In this document: positions 37,544-45,535 of the stretch, one piece after another | Position numbering within the stretch: position 1 is the stretch's first letter | How the letters are laid out: each line of letters begins with the position of its first letter | NCBI RefSeq assembly: GCF_000421345.1 | Contig: NZ_ATWV01000002.1 | Location: forward strand, 310,001-374,000 | Length of the DNA stretch: 64,000 nt | Reading direction: 5' to 3' | Source: Treponema bryantii NK4A124 | Lineage (GTDB): Bacteria > Spirochaetota > Spirochaetia > Treponematales > Treponemataceae | The notes under the pieces: model-generated | What the model was told of the DNA's origin: nothing | The model's input: the letters and a program-made list of their open reading frames with translations, nothing else | Databases searched by the model: none | Made by a program: the position numbers and the translations under genes

Positions 37544-38833
37544 TTACTCTAAAACTTTTGCAACTCTGAAGTATTCTGCCTTTCGGCTACAGTCGTAGTT
37601 GTACATTCCGCAGTAAGGGCCGTTCATTTTGTAGCTGTAGTCGTTCTTTGGAAGTGACGGATTGTCGCAGATTCCCCAGATGGCTACACAGGTGAGGCTC
37701 TTTGTTTCGTGTGCGGCGGCTGCCAGCATTTTGAAGAAGTTTTCATAGTAGTTTGCGTGTTGTTCGGCTTTTTCTTTTTCGTAGTTGCGGAGGGCAAGTT
37801 CTGTAACCTGAACTTCAAGGCCCATCTTGCTGTAGAAGTTAATTGCGTTTTTGAATAGGTTGATGTCATTTACATTCATACAGCCAGACTGCTGGCCGTA
37901 GCCGCCGACGTAGCCCTGCATGCCGACACCATCACAGAGCTTTTCATCTTTGTTGATGCTTTCGATAAGTTTACCGATAGCCTCGCGTTTTGGAGAAAAG
38001 AAGGTGTTGTAGTCGTTGTAGAAAAGCTTGATGTTGGCATTTGCTTTTTTTGCGGCCTGGCGGGCATATTTGAAAGAAAGCTCAACGTAGTCCGGGCCGA
38101 TTACATCGTAGAAATAGTTTGTAGTTCCACCGCGGCTTGTGCGGACTCTTCGAGGGTCGTCTGCCTTGCATTCGTTAGTGCCGTCTGCAACTGCTTCGTT
38201 TACAACATCCCAGCAGTAAACAACTCCAGGGAATTTTTCTTCAAAGTGGGCAACAACTTCTTCTATATAATATTGAAGTCTTTTTTTCATTGTGTCTGAA
38301 GAAACAAAGGCACCGTCGTTTTTGTAGCCCTCGCGGAAGAACCAGGCCGGCATATAAGCGTCCCATACAAGAACGTGGCCGCGGATTCCGATTCCGTTAG
38401 CCTGGGCAAACTCTGCAATTTTGTCTGCATTGTAATAGTTCATTGCAGGCATGCCGTTTTCGCTTTTCTGACTGGAGCTCTGGTTGAGAAGAGAGTAGGC
38501 TTTAAACTCGTTTCCGGCAGTGAGGCTGTTGAAGTCTGCCTTTACCATATCGGTATATGCTTTTTTCTGTAGCTGCTGGGGATTGATTACTGTTCCAAGC
38601 TTAAAGCCGTGCTTTGCGGCAAGCTCGTAGAGTGGAGCAGTGATTTCCGGCTGAGCGGACTCGGCCGGCTTTATAACAGTTTCTGTTTTTTCTGCTGATT
38701 TCATGATTCTGTCTGCCATGCTTGGTGCGGAAGATTGCTCAGTTTGTACTGGAGCTGATTTTGATTTTCCTGCGCAGGAGATGAGAGTAAGTGCCACGAG
38801 TGTTATTGCAGCTAGTGAAAATAGTTTTTTCAT
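37544..38833 (-). CDS. GH10 endo-1,4-beta-xylanase lipoprotein
   Basis: The 429-residue protein has a lipobox (LTLISC, Cys20) and a low-complexity linker to ~65, then a GH10 TIM barrel. It would sit in a membrane facing outward and cut xylan. The acid/base Glu is in WDVVNEAVAD and the nucleophile Glu in VTELALR. FYNDYNTF and CVAIWGICD are also typical of the family. One deviation: the usual HTLVWHSQ motif reads HVLVWDAYMP, so the second conserved histidine is an aspartate. The secreted esterase and GH35 lie nearby. A giant inverted repeat occupies its upstream region. Confidence 0.92.
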   Translation of the reverse strand: MKKLFSLAAITLVALTLISCAGKSKSAPVQTEQSSAPSMADRIMKSAEKTETVIKPAESAQPEITAPLYELAAKHGFKLGTVINPQQLQKKAYTDMVKADFNSLTAGNEFKAYSLLNQSSSQKSENGMPAMNYYNADKIAEFAQANGIGIRGHVLVWDAYMPAWFFREGYKNDGAFVSSDTMKKRLQYYIEEVVAHFEEKFPGVVYCWDVVNEAVADGTNECKADDPRRVRTSRGGTTNYFYDVIGPDYVELSFKYARQAAKKANANIKLFYNDYNTFFSPKREAIGKLIESINKDEKLCDGVGMQGYVGGYGQQSGCMNVNDINLFKNAINFYSKMGLEVQVTELALRNYEKEKAEQHANYYENFFKMLAAAAHETKSLTCVAIWGICDNPSLPKNDYSYKMNGPYCGMYNYDCSRKAEYFRVAKVLE

Positions 38834-38846
38834 TTTTCCGTGTTCC

Positions 38847-39058
38847 TTCGAATGGTAAGATTAAAAAACGATTATGTAAAAACTTGAGGGACGCGAGTGG
38901 AAGAATAGTACAACCTGCATCTTGGCGTTCGCGAGCGGAAGCGAAGCTGAAGCGAGTCGGATACCACTTACGCCAAGCCGCAGGTTGTGCTGTTCTGCAA
39001 CGGAAGTCCATCAAGTTTTTTATGGTAAAATTATTTTACAATAATCTTACCATTCGAA
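38847..39058. repeat. Giant inverted repeat (about 212 bp) overlapping the 3' end of yigZ
   Basis: The outer arms TTCGAATGGTAAGATTA (38847-38863) and its exact complement (39042-39058) are 17 bp and perfect. Further in, AAAAACTTGA pairs with TCAAGTTTTT, and ACAACCTGC-NN-CTTGGCGT pairs with its complement near the centre. The right arm includes the last codons and stop of the yigZ gene. No ORF or known RNA family was recognised. Confidence 0.7.
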
Positions 39059-39630
39059 ATATCAAGCAATTTACTTATAAATACCTGATACTCGCTTTCG
39101 TGGATTTGACCTGTGATTTTGATTTCGGTTCCGAAGTCTTCGGTTAGGTTGGAGATATGGAAAAGTTCCATATTATTTTTGACCAGTTTATAGAGTGAAT
39201 AGTCTGTTGAAAAAGTGAAGTCCTTCTTAGCAACGAGTTCTTCGAAAAGCCCGGCCTCGTCGGCGGCGGCAAGAACACCTTTGGCGCCGTTGCCGTAGGC
39301 TTTTACAAGGCCTCCAGTTCCCAGTAATGTGCCGCCGAACCAGCGGGTAATTGTTAGAACTGTGTTGGTGCAGGCGCGGCCGCGGAGTATGTCCAGGGCA
39401 GGGCGGCCGGCCGTGCCGCTAGGCTCTCCGTCGTCACTCATGCCCATGACCTCGGCACCCGGGCCGATGACGAAGGCGTGAACTACGTGAGTTGCGTCGG
39501 CATATTTTGCCTTCTGGGCTTTTACGAGTTCGCGGGCCCCGGCCTGTGAGTCGCAGGGAAAGAGCTCGGAGAGGAAGCGGGAGCCTTTGATTGTTTCTTC
39601 GTATTGGATGTAGGATTTTAATATTTCCAT
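39031..39630 (-). CDS. yigZ: YigZ/IMPACT-family protein (UPF0029)
   Basis: This 199-residue protein belongs to the YigZ/IMPACT family. The family segment SDDGEPSGTAGRPALDIL (residues ~75-92) is clear, followed by TRWFGGTLLGTGGLVKAYG, the conserved N-terminal domain fold. The C-terminal domain is of the DUF1949 type. Its role is unclear; family members have been linked to translation or stress control. The 3' end forms one arm of the giant inverted repeat at 38847-39058, and the start abuts a family C repeat. No ribosome site is visible and a TAATAT box lies five bases before the ATG, so it may be leaderless too. Confidence 0.88.
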   Translation of the reverse strand: MEILKSYIQYEETIKGSRFLSELFPCDSQAGARELVKAQKAKYADATHVVHAFVIGPGAEVMGMSDDGEPSGTAGRPALDILRGRACTNTVLTITRWFGGTLLGTGGLVKAYGNGAKGVLAAADEAGLFEELVAKKDFTFSTDYSLYKLVKNNMELFHISNLTEDFGTEIKITGQIHESEYQVFISKLLDISNGKIIVK

Positions 39631-39642
39631 ATTTTATATTAA

Positions 39643-39704
39643 TTGTCATGCTGAACTTGTTTCAGCATCTATTACATGAGATTCCGAAACAAGTTCGGAA
39701 TGAC
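39643..39704. repeat. Family C repeat pair
   Basis: One unit is TGTCATGCTGAACTTGTTTC followed by AGCATCT. A second, inverted unit reads GATTCCGAAACAAGTTCGGAATGACA. The first unit recurs inside the radical SAM gene at 49769-49798. Confidence 0.75.
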
Positions 39705-39710
39705 ACGGTC

Positions 39711-39890
39711 TTGCGGGGGCGCTACGGGGGCGGAGCCCCCGTTAGAAGGGGTAGCGGAAAACGCCGCAGGCGGTTGGAGCGGCGGCTCAGGCATAGCCTT
39801 CGCCGAGACTCGCTAAAAACAGTCCACTGGACTGTTTTTGCCCTGCTACGCAGTGCCGCTCCCTAAGGGGTCGACTTCCCCCTCCTGACT
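39711..39890. repeat. Family F GC-rich structured repeat
   Basis: It begins with GGGGGCGCTACGGGGGCGGA and continues through CCCCGTTAGAAGGGGTAGCG; an inverted copy of this core is at 41883-41985 on the other side of the topoisomerase gene. Inside are stems such as GGAGCGGC/GCCGCTCC and a bidirectional terminator hairpin at 39815-39839. Base composition is far richer in GC than neighbouring DNA. Confidence 0.7.
39815..39839. terminator. Bidirectional terminator within the family F element
   Basis: AAAAACAGTCC (39815-39825), loop ACT and GGACTGTTTTT (39829-39839) form a perfect 11-bp stem with A/T ends on both sides. Confidence 0.75.
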
Positions 39891-39891
39891 T

Positions 39892-41811
39892 CTACTCCAC
39901 AACTATATCCTGTACTTCCTTGCTTACAACGCGAACGCCCTTAGCCTTAAGGCTCTTCTCTTCAAACTTGTCGGCCTTGAACTTTTCCTGAAGAACCTTG
40001 ATGCGGCCCTTCTTAACGTAATTAAGCTGGAAGGTGAAGGTCTTGCGGGTATCAACGTGGAGAACCTCGCAGCCCTCAGGAGCAAAGAAGTAGTCGCGGT
40101 TCATGATGTAGCCCTGAATCTTACAGCGCTTAACGTAGACAAACTGAGTTGCAGGGTCGCGGTAAATAATTGTAAAGAGAACCTTTGAAAGACTTTCTTT
40201 GTCGGCAAGACCGCAGTAACGCATTTCCGGACCAACGAAGATTTTTTTCGGCGACTCAGAAACAGAGTAGATTCCGCTCTTGCGGACGTAAAGCACTTTG
40301 TCGTAAGGAGTAACCTTGAGAACTTCTACGCCGCCGGAAACTTCTGTTCCAAGGTTTCCGTTTTTCTCGTCGTACTTGAGGGAAAGGTCGCGCTTTGTAA
40401 CGGCCTTTACGTCTACGGCGTTGATATTTGTAATCTGAGTGTGGCGCTTGAAAGCATCCTCGCCAAGCACGGCCAGCTTCTTTTCGATTCCATCCAGCCA
40501 GCTGATTGCGTAATCTACCAGGTGCTTGAGCAGGCGGTTGATTTCCTTGATGCGGGCATTGATTGCTTCAACCTCGGCCTTGTTCTTGCTCATATCGTAA
40601 AGGGAAATTCGGCGGATTGGGATTTTCAAAAGGTGATCAACATCTTCGTCTGTAATAGGACGAATCAGCTCTTTTGCAAATGGCTTAAAGCCGTCCTTTA
40701 CAGCCTTGATTACGCCTTCTTCAGTTTTCTGCTGTTCGATTTTTTTATAGATTCTTTCTTCTACGAAGATTCGCTCGAGGGTACGCAGGTGCAGCTTTTC
40801 CATCAGGTCTTCTTTTTCGAGCTGAAGTTCTGCCTTGAGGATTCCTACCAGCTGCTTTGCGTGATGCTCGATTACCTGTGTACAGGTCATCTGCACCGGC
40901 ATGTTGTCTTTGATAACCAGGAGGTTACAGTAGATTGTCTGCTCGCAGTCGGTGAAGGCGTAGAGAGAATCTACAACGTCCTTTGTATAAACTCCGCGCT
41001 GCAGGCGGATTTCGATATTTACTTTATCAGAAGTATAGTCCTGAATTGATGTGGCTTTAATCTTGCCGTTTTTTACAGCCTTTTCAATTGAGTCACACAA
41101 ACGTTCGGTAGTTGAGCCGTAAGGCAGCTCGGTGATGACGATTTTCTTTTCATCACTGGTATCCATCTTTGCGCGGGTGATGATTTTTCCAAGACCGTCG
41201 TTGTAGTCAGATACGTCGATAAGACCGCCGGTAGGGAAGTCCGGGAAGAGCTGGAACTTTTCGCCACGCAGACATTTCTTTTCTGCCTCGATTACCTCGT
41301 GAATATTGTGGCTGAGAATATTTGTACTCATACCAACGGCAATACCTTCGGCACCAAGAATAAGGACGAGAGGCAGCTTTGCCTGGAATGCAACCGGCTC
41401 AACATCACGGCTGTCGTAAGTATCAACATACTGAGTAATGCGCGGATTTGTGTTTAAAATTTCCTTTGTGATAGGGCGCAGGCGGCACTCAATGTATCGG
41501 GGAGCAGAGGCACCATCACCCGTAAACATATTACCAAAGTTTCCCTGCTTGTCTATAAAAAGTTCCTTGTTGGCAAGGTTTACAAGAGCAGTATAAATAG
41601 AAGCATCTCCGTGCGGATGGTAAGCCATAACCTTACCGCACACATTTGCAACCTTTGTAAAACGTCCGTCGTCTGTCTTGATTAAAGTGTGAATGATTCG
41701 TCTTTGAACAGGTTTAAGTCCGTCCGTAATTTCAGGAATAGCGCGGTCGCGGATAACGTAACTCGCATACTGAATAAAATTCTGGTCAAAGAGATTTTTT
41801 ACATAAGCCAT
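39892..41811 (-). CDS. parC: Type IIA topoisomerase subunit A (topoisomerase IV ParC / GyrA-like)
   Basis: The protein has 639 residues. It starts with a short N-terminus and the breakage-reunion domain (DRAIPEITDGLKPVQRRI, then VMAYHPHGDASIYTALVNLA). The catalytic tyrosine is in GASAPRYIECRL. GyrA usually has AMRYTE here; this protein has APRYIE. The C-terminal part is short and has no recognisable GyrA box, which favours a decatenating ParC-like role over gyrase. No B subunit gene is adjacent. The ATG follows GGGGAAA, and family F GC-rich repeats flank the gene on both sides in inverted orientation. It is cytoplasmic and DNA associated. Confidence 0.88.
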   Translation of the reverse strand: MAYVKNLFDQNFIQYASYVIRDRAIPEITDGLKPVQRRIIHTLIKTDDGRFTKVANVCGKVMAYHPHGDASIYTALVNLANKELFIDKQGNFGNMFTGDGASAPRYIECRLRPITKEILNTNPRITQYVDTYDSRDVEPVAFQAKLPLVLILGAEGIAVGMSTNILSHNIHEVIEAEKKCLRGEKFQLFPDFPTGGLIDVSDYNDGLGKIITRAKMDTSDEKKIVITELPYGSTTERLCDSIEKAVKNGKIKATSIQDYTSDKVNIEIRLQRGVYTKDVVDSLYAFTDCEQTIYCNLLVIKDNMPVQMTCTQVIEHHAKQLVGILKAELQLEKEDLMEKLHLRTLERIFVEERIYKKIEQQKTEEGVIKAVKDGFKPFAKELIRPITDEDVDHLLKIPIRRISLYDMSKNKAEVEAINARIKEINRLLKHLVDYAISWLDGIEKKLAVLGEDAFKRHTQITNINAVDVKAVTKRDLSLKYDEKNGNLGTEVSGGVEVLKVTPYDKVLYVRKSGIYSVSESPKKIFVGPEMRYCGLADKESLSKVLFTIIYRDPATQFVYVKRCKIQGYIMNRDYFFAPEGCEVLHVDTRKTFTFQLNYVKKGRIKVLQEKFKADKFEEKSLKAKGVRVVSKEVQDIVVE

Positions 41812-41882
41812 TATTTTCCCCTAAAGGACAGTAGTCCTCACCCATGTAAAATTATAAATCATAAATTCGGGATTTTCAATAG

Positions 41883-41985
41883 TTGAGGAGGGGAAGGCCT
41901 TCCCCTGCGCGCAAGCCTCCTCGCTTCGCTGCGGTGTCTTGCGCTACCCCTTCTAACGGGGACACCCCGTAACGCCCCGGTTACA
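41883..41985. repeat. Family F GC-rich repeat, inverted copy
   Basis: It contains CGCTACCCCTTCTAACGGGG and GTAACGCCCC, the reverse complement of the core at 39711-39755, plus GGGGAAGGCCTTCCCC, a perfect palindrome. Together with 39711-39890 it brackets the topoisomerase gene. Confidence 0.7.
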
Positions 41986-42003
41986 TCATTGAAAGCAAAA
42001 AAT

Positions 42004-42033
42004 GTCATTGCGAGCCGAAGGCGAAGCAATCCA
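42004..42033. repeat. Family B repeat (GTCATTGCGAGC...GAAGCAATCCA)
   Basis: The 30-nt unit ends right at the aldo/keto reductase stop codon. Related copies lie at 60277-60330 and 63372-63403. Its ends GTCATTGC/GAAGCAAT are partly complementary, and the centre AGCCGAAGGC varies with compensation. Confidence 0.75.
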
Positions 42034-43077
42034 TCAAATCTTCTTACCCGCAAGAATCTCCTTGTAATCCACAAGATTCTTGCGGAGCAGTGTCGGAATG
42101 TTCAGCTCGTATGGGCAGCGTTTGAGGCAGGCGCCGCAGTCTACGCATCTTTCAATCTTCAGCATTTCTTCCTGCCAGTGTGGAGTGAGCCAGGCCTCAG
42201 ACGGAGCTCGGCGAATCATCTGGCTCATACGGGCGCACTGGTTGATTGTGATGCCGACAGAACATGGCGAGCAGTAGCCACAGCCACGGCAGAATTCTCC
42301 GAGCAGCTCATCCCGGTCTTTTTTTATGATTGCTTCGAGTTCTGCTGTCATGGCCGGCGGCTCTTTGAAAAAGGCCAGCCACTGCTCAAGTTCACTCATT
42401 CTCTGAATGCCCCAGATTGGAAGAACTGGGTACTGGCTCATAAAGGCCATGCAGGCGACGGCGTTTGTAAGGAGACCGCCTGACAAGCCTTTCATTGCGA
42501 TAAAGCCGACGTTGTTTTTCCGGCACTTTTCTACAAGGGCAAGGTCGCGCTCGCTTGCAAGGTAAGAGAATGGGAACTGCAGCGTCTCATAAAGTCCGCT
42601 CTCCGCAATCTCTTCGGCAATGCCGATTTTGTGGGCAGTAATTCCAATGTGGCGGATTTTACCCTGAGCTTTTGCTTCGAGCAGAGTCTCATAGAGGCCT
42701 GTGCCGTCGCCTGGCCTGTAGCATTGTTTTACGCAGTGCAGCTGGTAAATATCAATATAATCAGTGCGCAGGTTACGGAGGGAAGTTTCAAGGTCTGCCT
42801 TAAGCTGGTCCGGACTAGTCGCAGTAGATTTAGTTGCAATATAAATTTTCTCTCGGGAAGGGAATCCGTCGCGGCCGGTAAAGCCCGTAAATGCTTCTCC
42901 GATTTTTTCTTCGCTGTCAGAATAGGCTCGGGCAGTGTCAAAAAAAGTCATTCCGCCGTCGTAAGCTCTGTGCAAAATCTCAACGGCAGTTTCCATATTA
43001 ACGCGCTGAACAGGAAGCGCTCCAAAAGCATTTTGAGGAGTTGTAATTCCGGTGGAACCGAGAGTGATTGTTTTCAT
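42034..43077 (-). CDS. Aldo/keto reductase with C-terminal 4Fe-4S ferredoxin domain
   Basis: The 347-residue oxidoreductase has an N-terminal AKR barrel (residues ~5-270) that begins with the TLGSTGI strand. The catalytic region includes FFDTARAYSDSEEKIGEAF, and the tyrosine in AYSDSE fits the AKR Asp-Tyr-Lys-His scheme. The C-terminal ferredoxin-like part has CRGCGYCSPC near 283 and CVDCGACLKRCPYEL near 320, typical of this predicted Fe-S AKR family in anaerobes. The substrate is unknown. Its promoter TGCTATAAT (minus strand, hexamer 43090-43085) ends seven bases before the ATG and there is no usable ribosome site. Confidence 0.88.
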   Translation of the reverse strand: MKTITLGSTGITTPQNAFGALPVQRVNMETAVEILHRAYDGGMTFFDTARAYSDSEEKIGEAFTGFTGRDGFPSREKIYIATKSTATSPDQLKADLETSLRNLRTDYIDIYQLHCVKQCYRPGDGTGLYETLLEAKAQGKIRHIGITAHKIGIAEEIAESGLYETLQFPFSYLASERDLALVEKCRKNNVGFIAMKGLSGGLLTNAVACMAFMSQYPVLPIWGIQRMSELEQWLAFFKEPPAMTAELEAIIKKDRDELLGEFCRGCGYCSPCSVGITINQCARMSQMIRRAPSEAWLTPHWQEEMLKIERCVDCGACLKRCPYELNIPTLLRKNLVDYKEILAGKKI

Positions 43078-43164
43078 ACCTAAAATTATAGCACAGGTGG
43101 TAAAAAATAGTTAGCAGGCCGCGCTGGTTTTGCCGCGACCTGTCTTGCTGCGTCTATTTCCGTA

Positions 43165-44148
43165 TCACTTCACCTCAATAACCCGAATCGCAAAGGTGTC
43201 ATCAGCGACGCATATTTCACCGGTGCCAATTACTTTGCCCGCACGAATAATCAGTGATGGATCACCGGCCCGCTGTTTTAAGGTGATGTAAGAGCCCTGG
43301 TGAAGCCCTGCAATTTCTTCTTTTTTAAGCGATGCACTTCCCAGTTGAATCGAAATGTAATCTTTTTCGGTGTATTCGATTTCCGAAAGCTGAGTCGTTT
43401 CTGCAATCTCTATTCCGAAAAGCTCATCTATGCAGACTGTTTTTCCTGTGTGAATTACCCGGTTTTCGAAAACGATGTTCAGGCCTTCATTTTCTTTTTT
43501 ATCAAGAATCAGAATTTTACCAGGCTCGAGTTGAACATTTTCCGGATTAAAGCGTCCAAACTCTACAAAAATATTATCCGGCTGTATATGATTTTTGATG
43601 TTTGACAGATTCTGAACTTTTACTCTGTTATTCTCACCGCTGAAATAACCGTTCATCAGAAGCTTATCAATAAAAACATCACTAAACTGAAAATTAATAT
43701 AGCCTTCTGTATTCTCAAGTTTTGCCTTTATTCCCAGCATCAAAAGCATGCGGCGTTCTTCCTGCCGCGAGTTATTTCCACTTCCTGCCGCTCTTCCTTT
43801 TTCAAATGGATTCAAATTTTCAAGCTTGACTTTGCCGCCTGTCAGCTGCTCAACATTTTTGTAAAAAACATCAACAATTATCTTCAGAAAATAATTTTTA
43901 AAGACATCAAGATCAAAATCTGAGATAGGCGAATACTTAGAAAAATCCTGTTTAAGCAAAAGCTTTGCAATTTGCGGATCAATTTCTACCGTAAAGCCTC
44001 CATTTGTCTGGTCTGTATAATTAAAGTCATAGAAAAAGCATTTCTGTGGAATTAAAGCCAGAAACTCTTTATTGATTAACTGATCAACACAAAAGAGTTC
44101 TGATTCAAAGCGTTCGTTCAGAATAATAGAATATTCCTTATTTATTGC
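43165..44148 (-). CDS. FliM-like (SpoA domain) moiety downstream of an in-frame TAG; possibly interrupted gene
   Basis: This stretch continues the frame of the HTH gene at 44149-44472 after a single TAG codon (44151-44149). It encodes about 327 residues resembling the flagellar switch protein FliM: helix LNERFESELFCVDQLINKEFL, the middle-domain strand GGFTVEIDPQIAKLLL, and a C-terminal SpoA domain near GSYITLKQRAGDPSLIIRAGK. The FliM N-terminal middle-domain helix is split by the TAG. There is no ATG, GTG or TTG in this frame between the TAG and TTG at 43959, so independent translation would lose about 60 conserved residues. Options are readthrough, a nonsense mutation, a rare start (for example ATT or CTG near 44120), or a sequence error. 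Confidence 0.7.
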   Translation of the reverse strand, partial: AINKEYSIILNERFESELFCVDQLINKEFLALIPQKCFFYDFNYTDQTNGGFTVEIDPQIAKLLLKQDFSKYSPISDFDLDVFKNYFLKIIVDVFYKNVEQLTGGKVKLENLNPFEKGRAAGSGNNSRQEERRMLLMLGIKAKLENTEGYINFQFSDVFIDKLLMNGYFSGENNRVKVQNLSNIKNHIQPDNIFVEFGRFNPENVQLEPGKILILDKKENEGLNIVFENRVIHTGKTVCIDELFGIEIAETTQLSEIEYTEKDYISIQLGSASLKKEEIAGLHQGSYITLKQRAGDPSLIIRAGKVIGTGEICVADDTFAIRVIEVK

Positions 44149-44472
44149 CTAGCAGATATCTTCTGCAAGCATCCAGATTACATGCTGCATTTCTCTGGAA
44201 TAACGGTCAGGTCTTTTAAAGTCATAAAATTTAATCGTCTTTCCGCTTACATCCTGACTCAAGGGAATTTCGCCCTTCATGAGGCTATCAACTTCGATTC
44301 CAAAGATTTCAGCAAGCTTGGGCAGAACAGTAACATCAGGGCAGCCTTCACCGCGTTCCCATTTTGAAACTGCTTTATCGGTAACATTGCATTTTTCAGC
44401 AAGTTCCTTTTGAGTGAGGGCTTTTCTCGTTCTCATCTCATAAATCAATAATCCAGTTTTCTGTGCGTTCAT
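44149..44472 (-). CDS. XRE-family HTH protein, N-terminal part of an HTH-FliM fusion
   Basis: The open frame encodes 107 residues. Residues ~8-62 are a classic XRE/Cro helix-turn-helix (TQKELAEKCNVTDKAVSKWE). A linker follows, then YDFKRPDRYSREMQHVIWML, which is the conserved start of the FliM family, before the TAG at codon 108. So the protein appears to be the front of a longer HTH-FliM polypeptide rather than a complete regulator. The ATG follows AGGAG at good spacing. The next gene upstream, a patatin, is divergent. Confidence 0.85.
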   Translation of the reverse strand: MNAQKTGLLIYEMRTRKALTQKELAEKCNVTDKAVSKWERGEGCPDVTVLPKLAEIFGIEVDSLMKGEIPLSQDVSGKTIKFYDFKRPDRYSREMQHVIWMLAEDIC

Positions 44473-44662
44473 AATTTCTCCTAAAACTCCGCGTTAGCGG
44501 GCGCGCATGGCGGGTATTTGTCACTTCTGCCGGCATCTGACATTGTAATATTAGCACAGTATTTTGCCCTTGTAACCCGACGGCTGGTTTATCTGAGTAG
44601 AATTTTGAGTAGAGTTTTAAGAAATAATTAAGATTTAAGGCTATTCCGTAGAGTTTCTTTCG

Positions 44663-44671
44663 TGTTATAAT
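44663..44671 (+). promoter_or_regulatory. Extended -10 leaderless promoter of the patatin gene
   Basis: TGTTATAAT at 44663-44671 is a perfect extended -10 ending six bases before the ATG at 44678. There is no Shine-Dalgarno. Confidence 0.65.
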
Positions 44672-44677
44672 ATTTAT

Positions 44678-45535
44678 ATGGAAAAAATGAAAAAAGGTTT
44701 GATTCTCGAAGGCGGCGCAATGCGGGGAATGTTTACCGCCGGTGTGCTTGATGTTTTTATGGAAAATGGAATTGATTTTGACGGGGCAATCGGTGTTTCT
44801 GCCGGAGCAACCTTCGGCTGCAATTTTAAGTCCCGCCAGATTGGTCGTGCCATCCGTTACAACAAACGCTTTTCTCATGACTGGCGCTACTGTTCCATCC
44901 GCTCCCTGATTTTTACCGGTGACCTTTACGGGGCAAAGTTCTGCTACGACACTCTGCCTAATAAGCTTGATATTTATGATCTGGAAACCTACCGGAAAAA
45001 TCCTATGGAATTCTGGTGTGTCGCTTCTGACTGTGTAAGTGGCCAGCCGGTATACAAAAAACTTGAGACCTGCGATGCCAATGACCTTACCTGGATGCGG
45101 GCCTCTGCCTCAATGCCTCTTGCAAGCAGAGTTGTAAAAGTTGACGGCTACAAGCTGCTTGACGGCGGAATGACAGATTCCATTCCGCTGAAATATTTTG
45201 AGAGCCTGGGCTACAATCGCAATGTCGTGATTTTGACCCAGCCCCGAGACTTTCAGAAAAAGCCTGCTTCGCTGATGGGCCTCATGCGCTTAATGCTGAG
45301 AAAATATCCCAAGCTTGTAGCTGCAATGAGTCGCCGTCATATCGTTTACAATGAAGAAACTGTCGATATTTTTGCAAAGGCAGACCGCGGAGAAGTTTTT
45401 GTAATATGCCCGGCGGCTCCGCTTGGAATCAGCCGCACAGAAAAAGACCCAAATGAACTTCAACGGGTTTACGAAGAAGGCCGCCGCATTGCGCTTGAAA
45501 AGCTCGCGGAAATCAAGAGGTTTTTAGATGAGTAA
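44678..45535 (+). CDS. Patatin-like phospholipase
   Basis: This 285-residue serine hydrolase has the patatin oxyanion motif EGGAMRGMFTAGVLD (residues ~11-25), the nucleophile elbow GVSAGA near 38 and the catalytic aspartate in LLDGGMTDSIP near 165. That is the Ser-Asp dyad of bacterial patatins of the YjjU type, which hydrolyse phospholipid acyl esters. It has no signal peptide. It overlaps the next gene (histidine phosphatase) by 8 bp, so the two are probably coupled, although their functional link is unknown. Confidence 0.88.
   Translation: MEKMKKGLILEGGAMRGMFTAGVLDVFMENGIDFDGAIGVSAGATFGCNFKSRQIGRAIRYNKRFSHDWRYCSIRSLIFTGDLYGAKFCYDTLPNKLDIYDLETYRKNPMEFWCVASDCVSGQPVYKKLETCDANDLTWMRASASMPLASRVVKVDGYKLLDGGMTDSIPLKYFESLGYNRNVVILTQPRDFQKKPASLMGLMRLMLRKYPKLVAAMSRRHIVYNEETVDIFAKADRGEVFVICPAAPLGISRTEKDPNELQRVYEEGRRIALEKLAEIKRFLDE

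Noticed and set aside
39591-39866. Plus-strand ORF of 91 residues containing MLNLFQHLL
   Set aside because: It is a translation of the family C and F repeats, lacks a ribosome site and overlaps the yigZ start on the other strand.
43165-44472. Stop-codon recoding by pyrrolysine
   Set aside because: Only one TAG is involved, no pyl genes or methyltransferase context are visible, and many genes in the window end in TAG or TAA normally. It stays only one of several possibilities.
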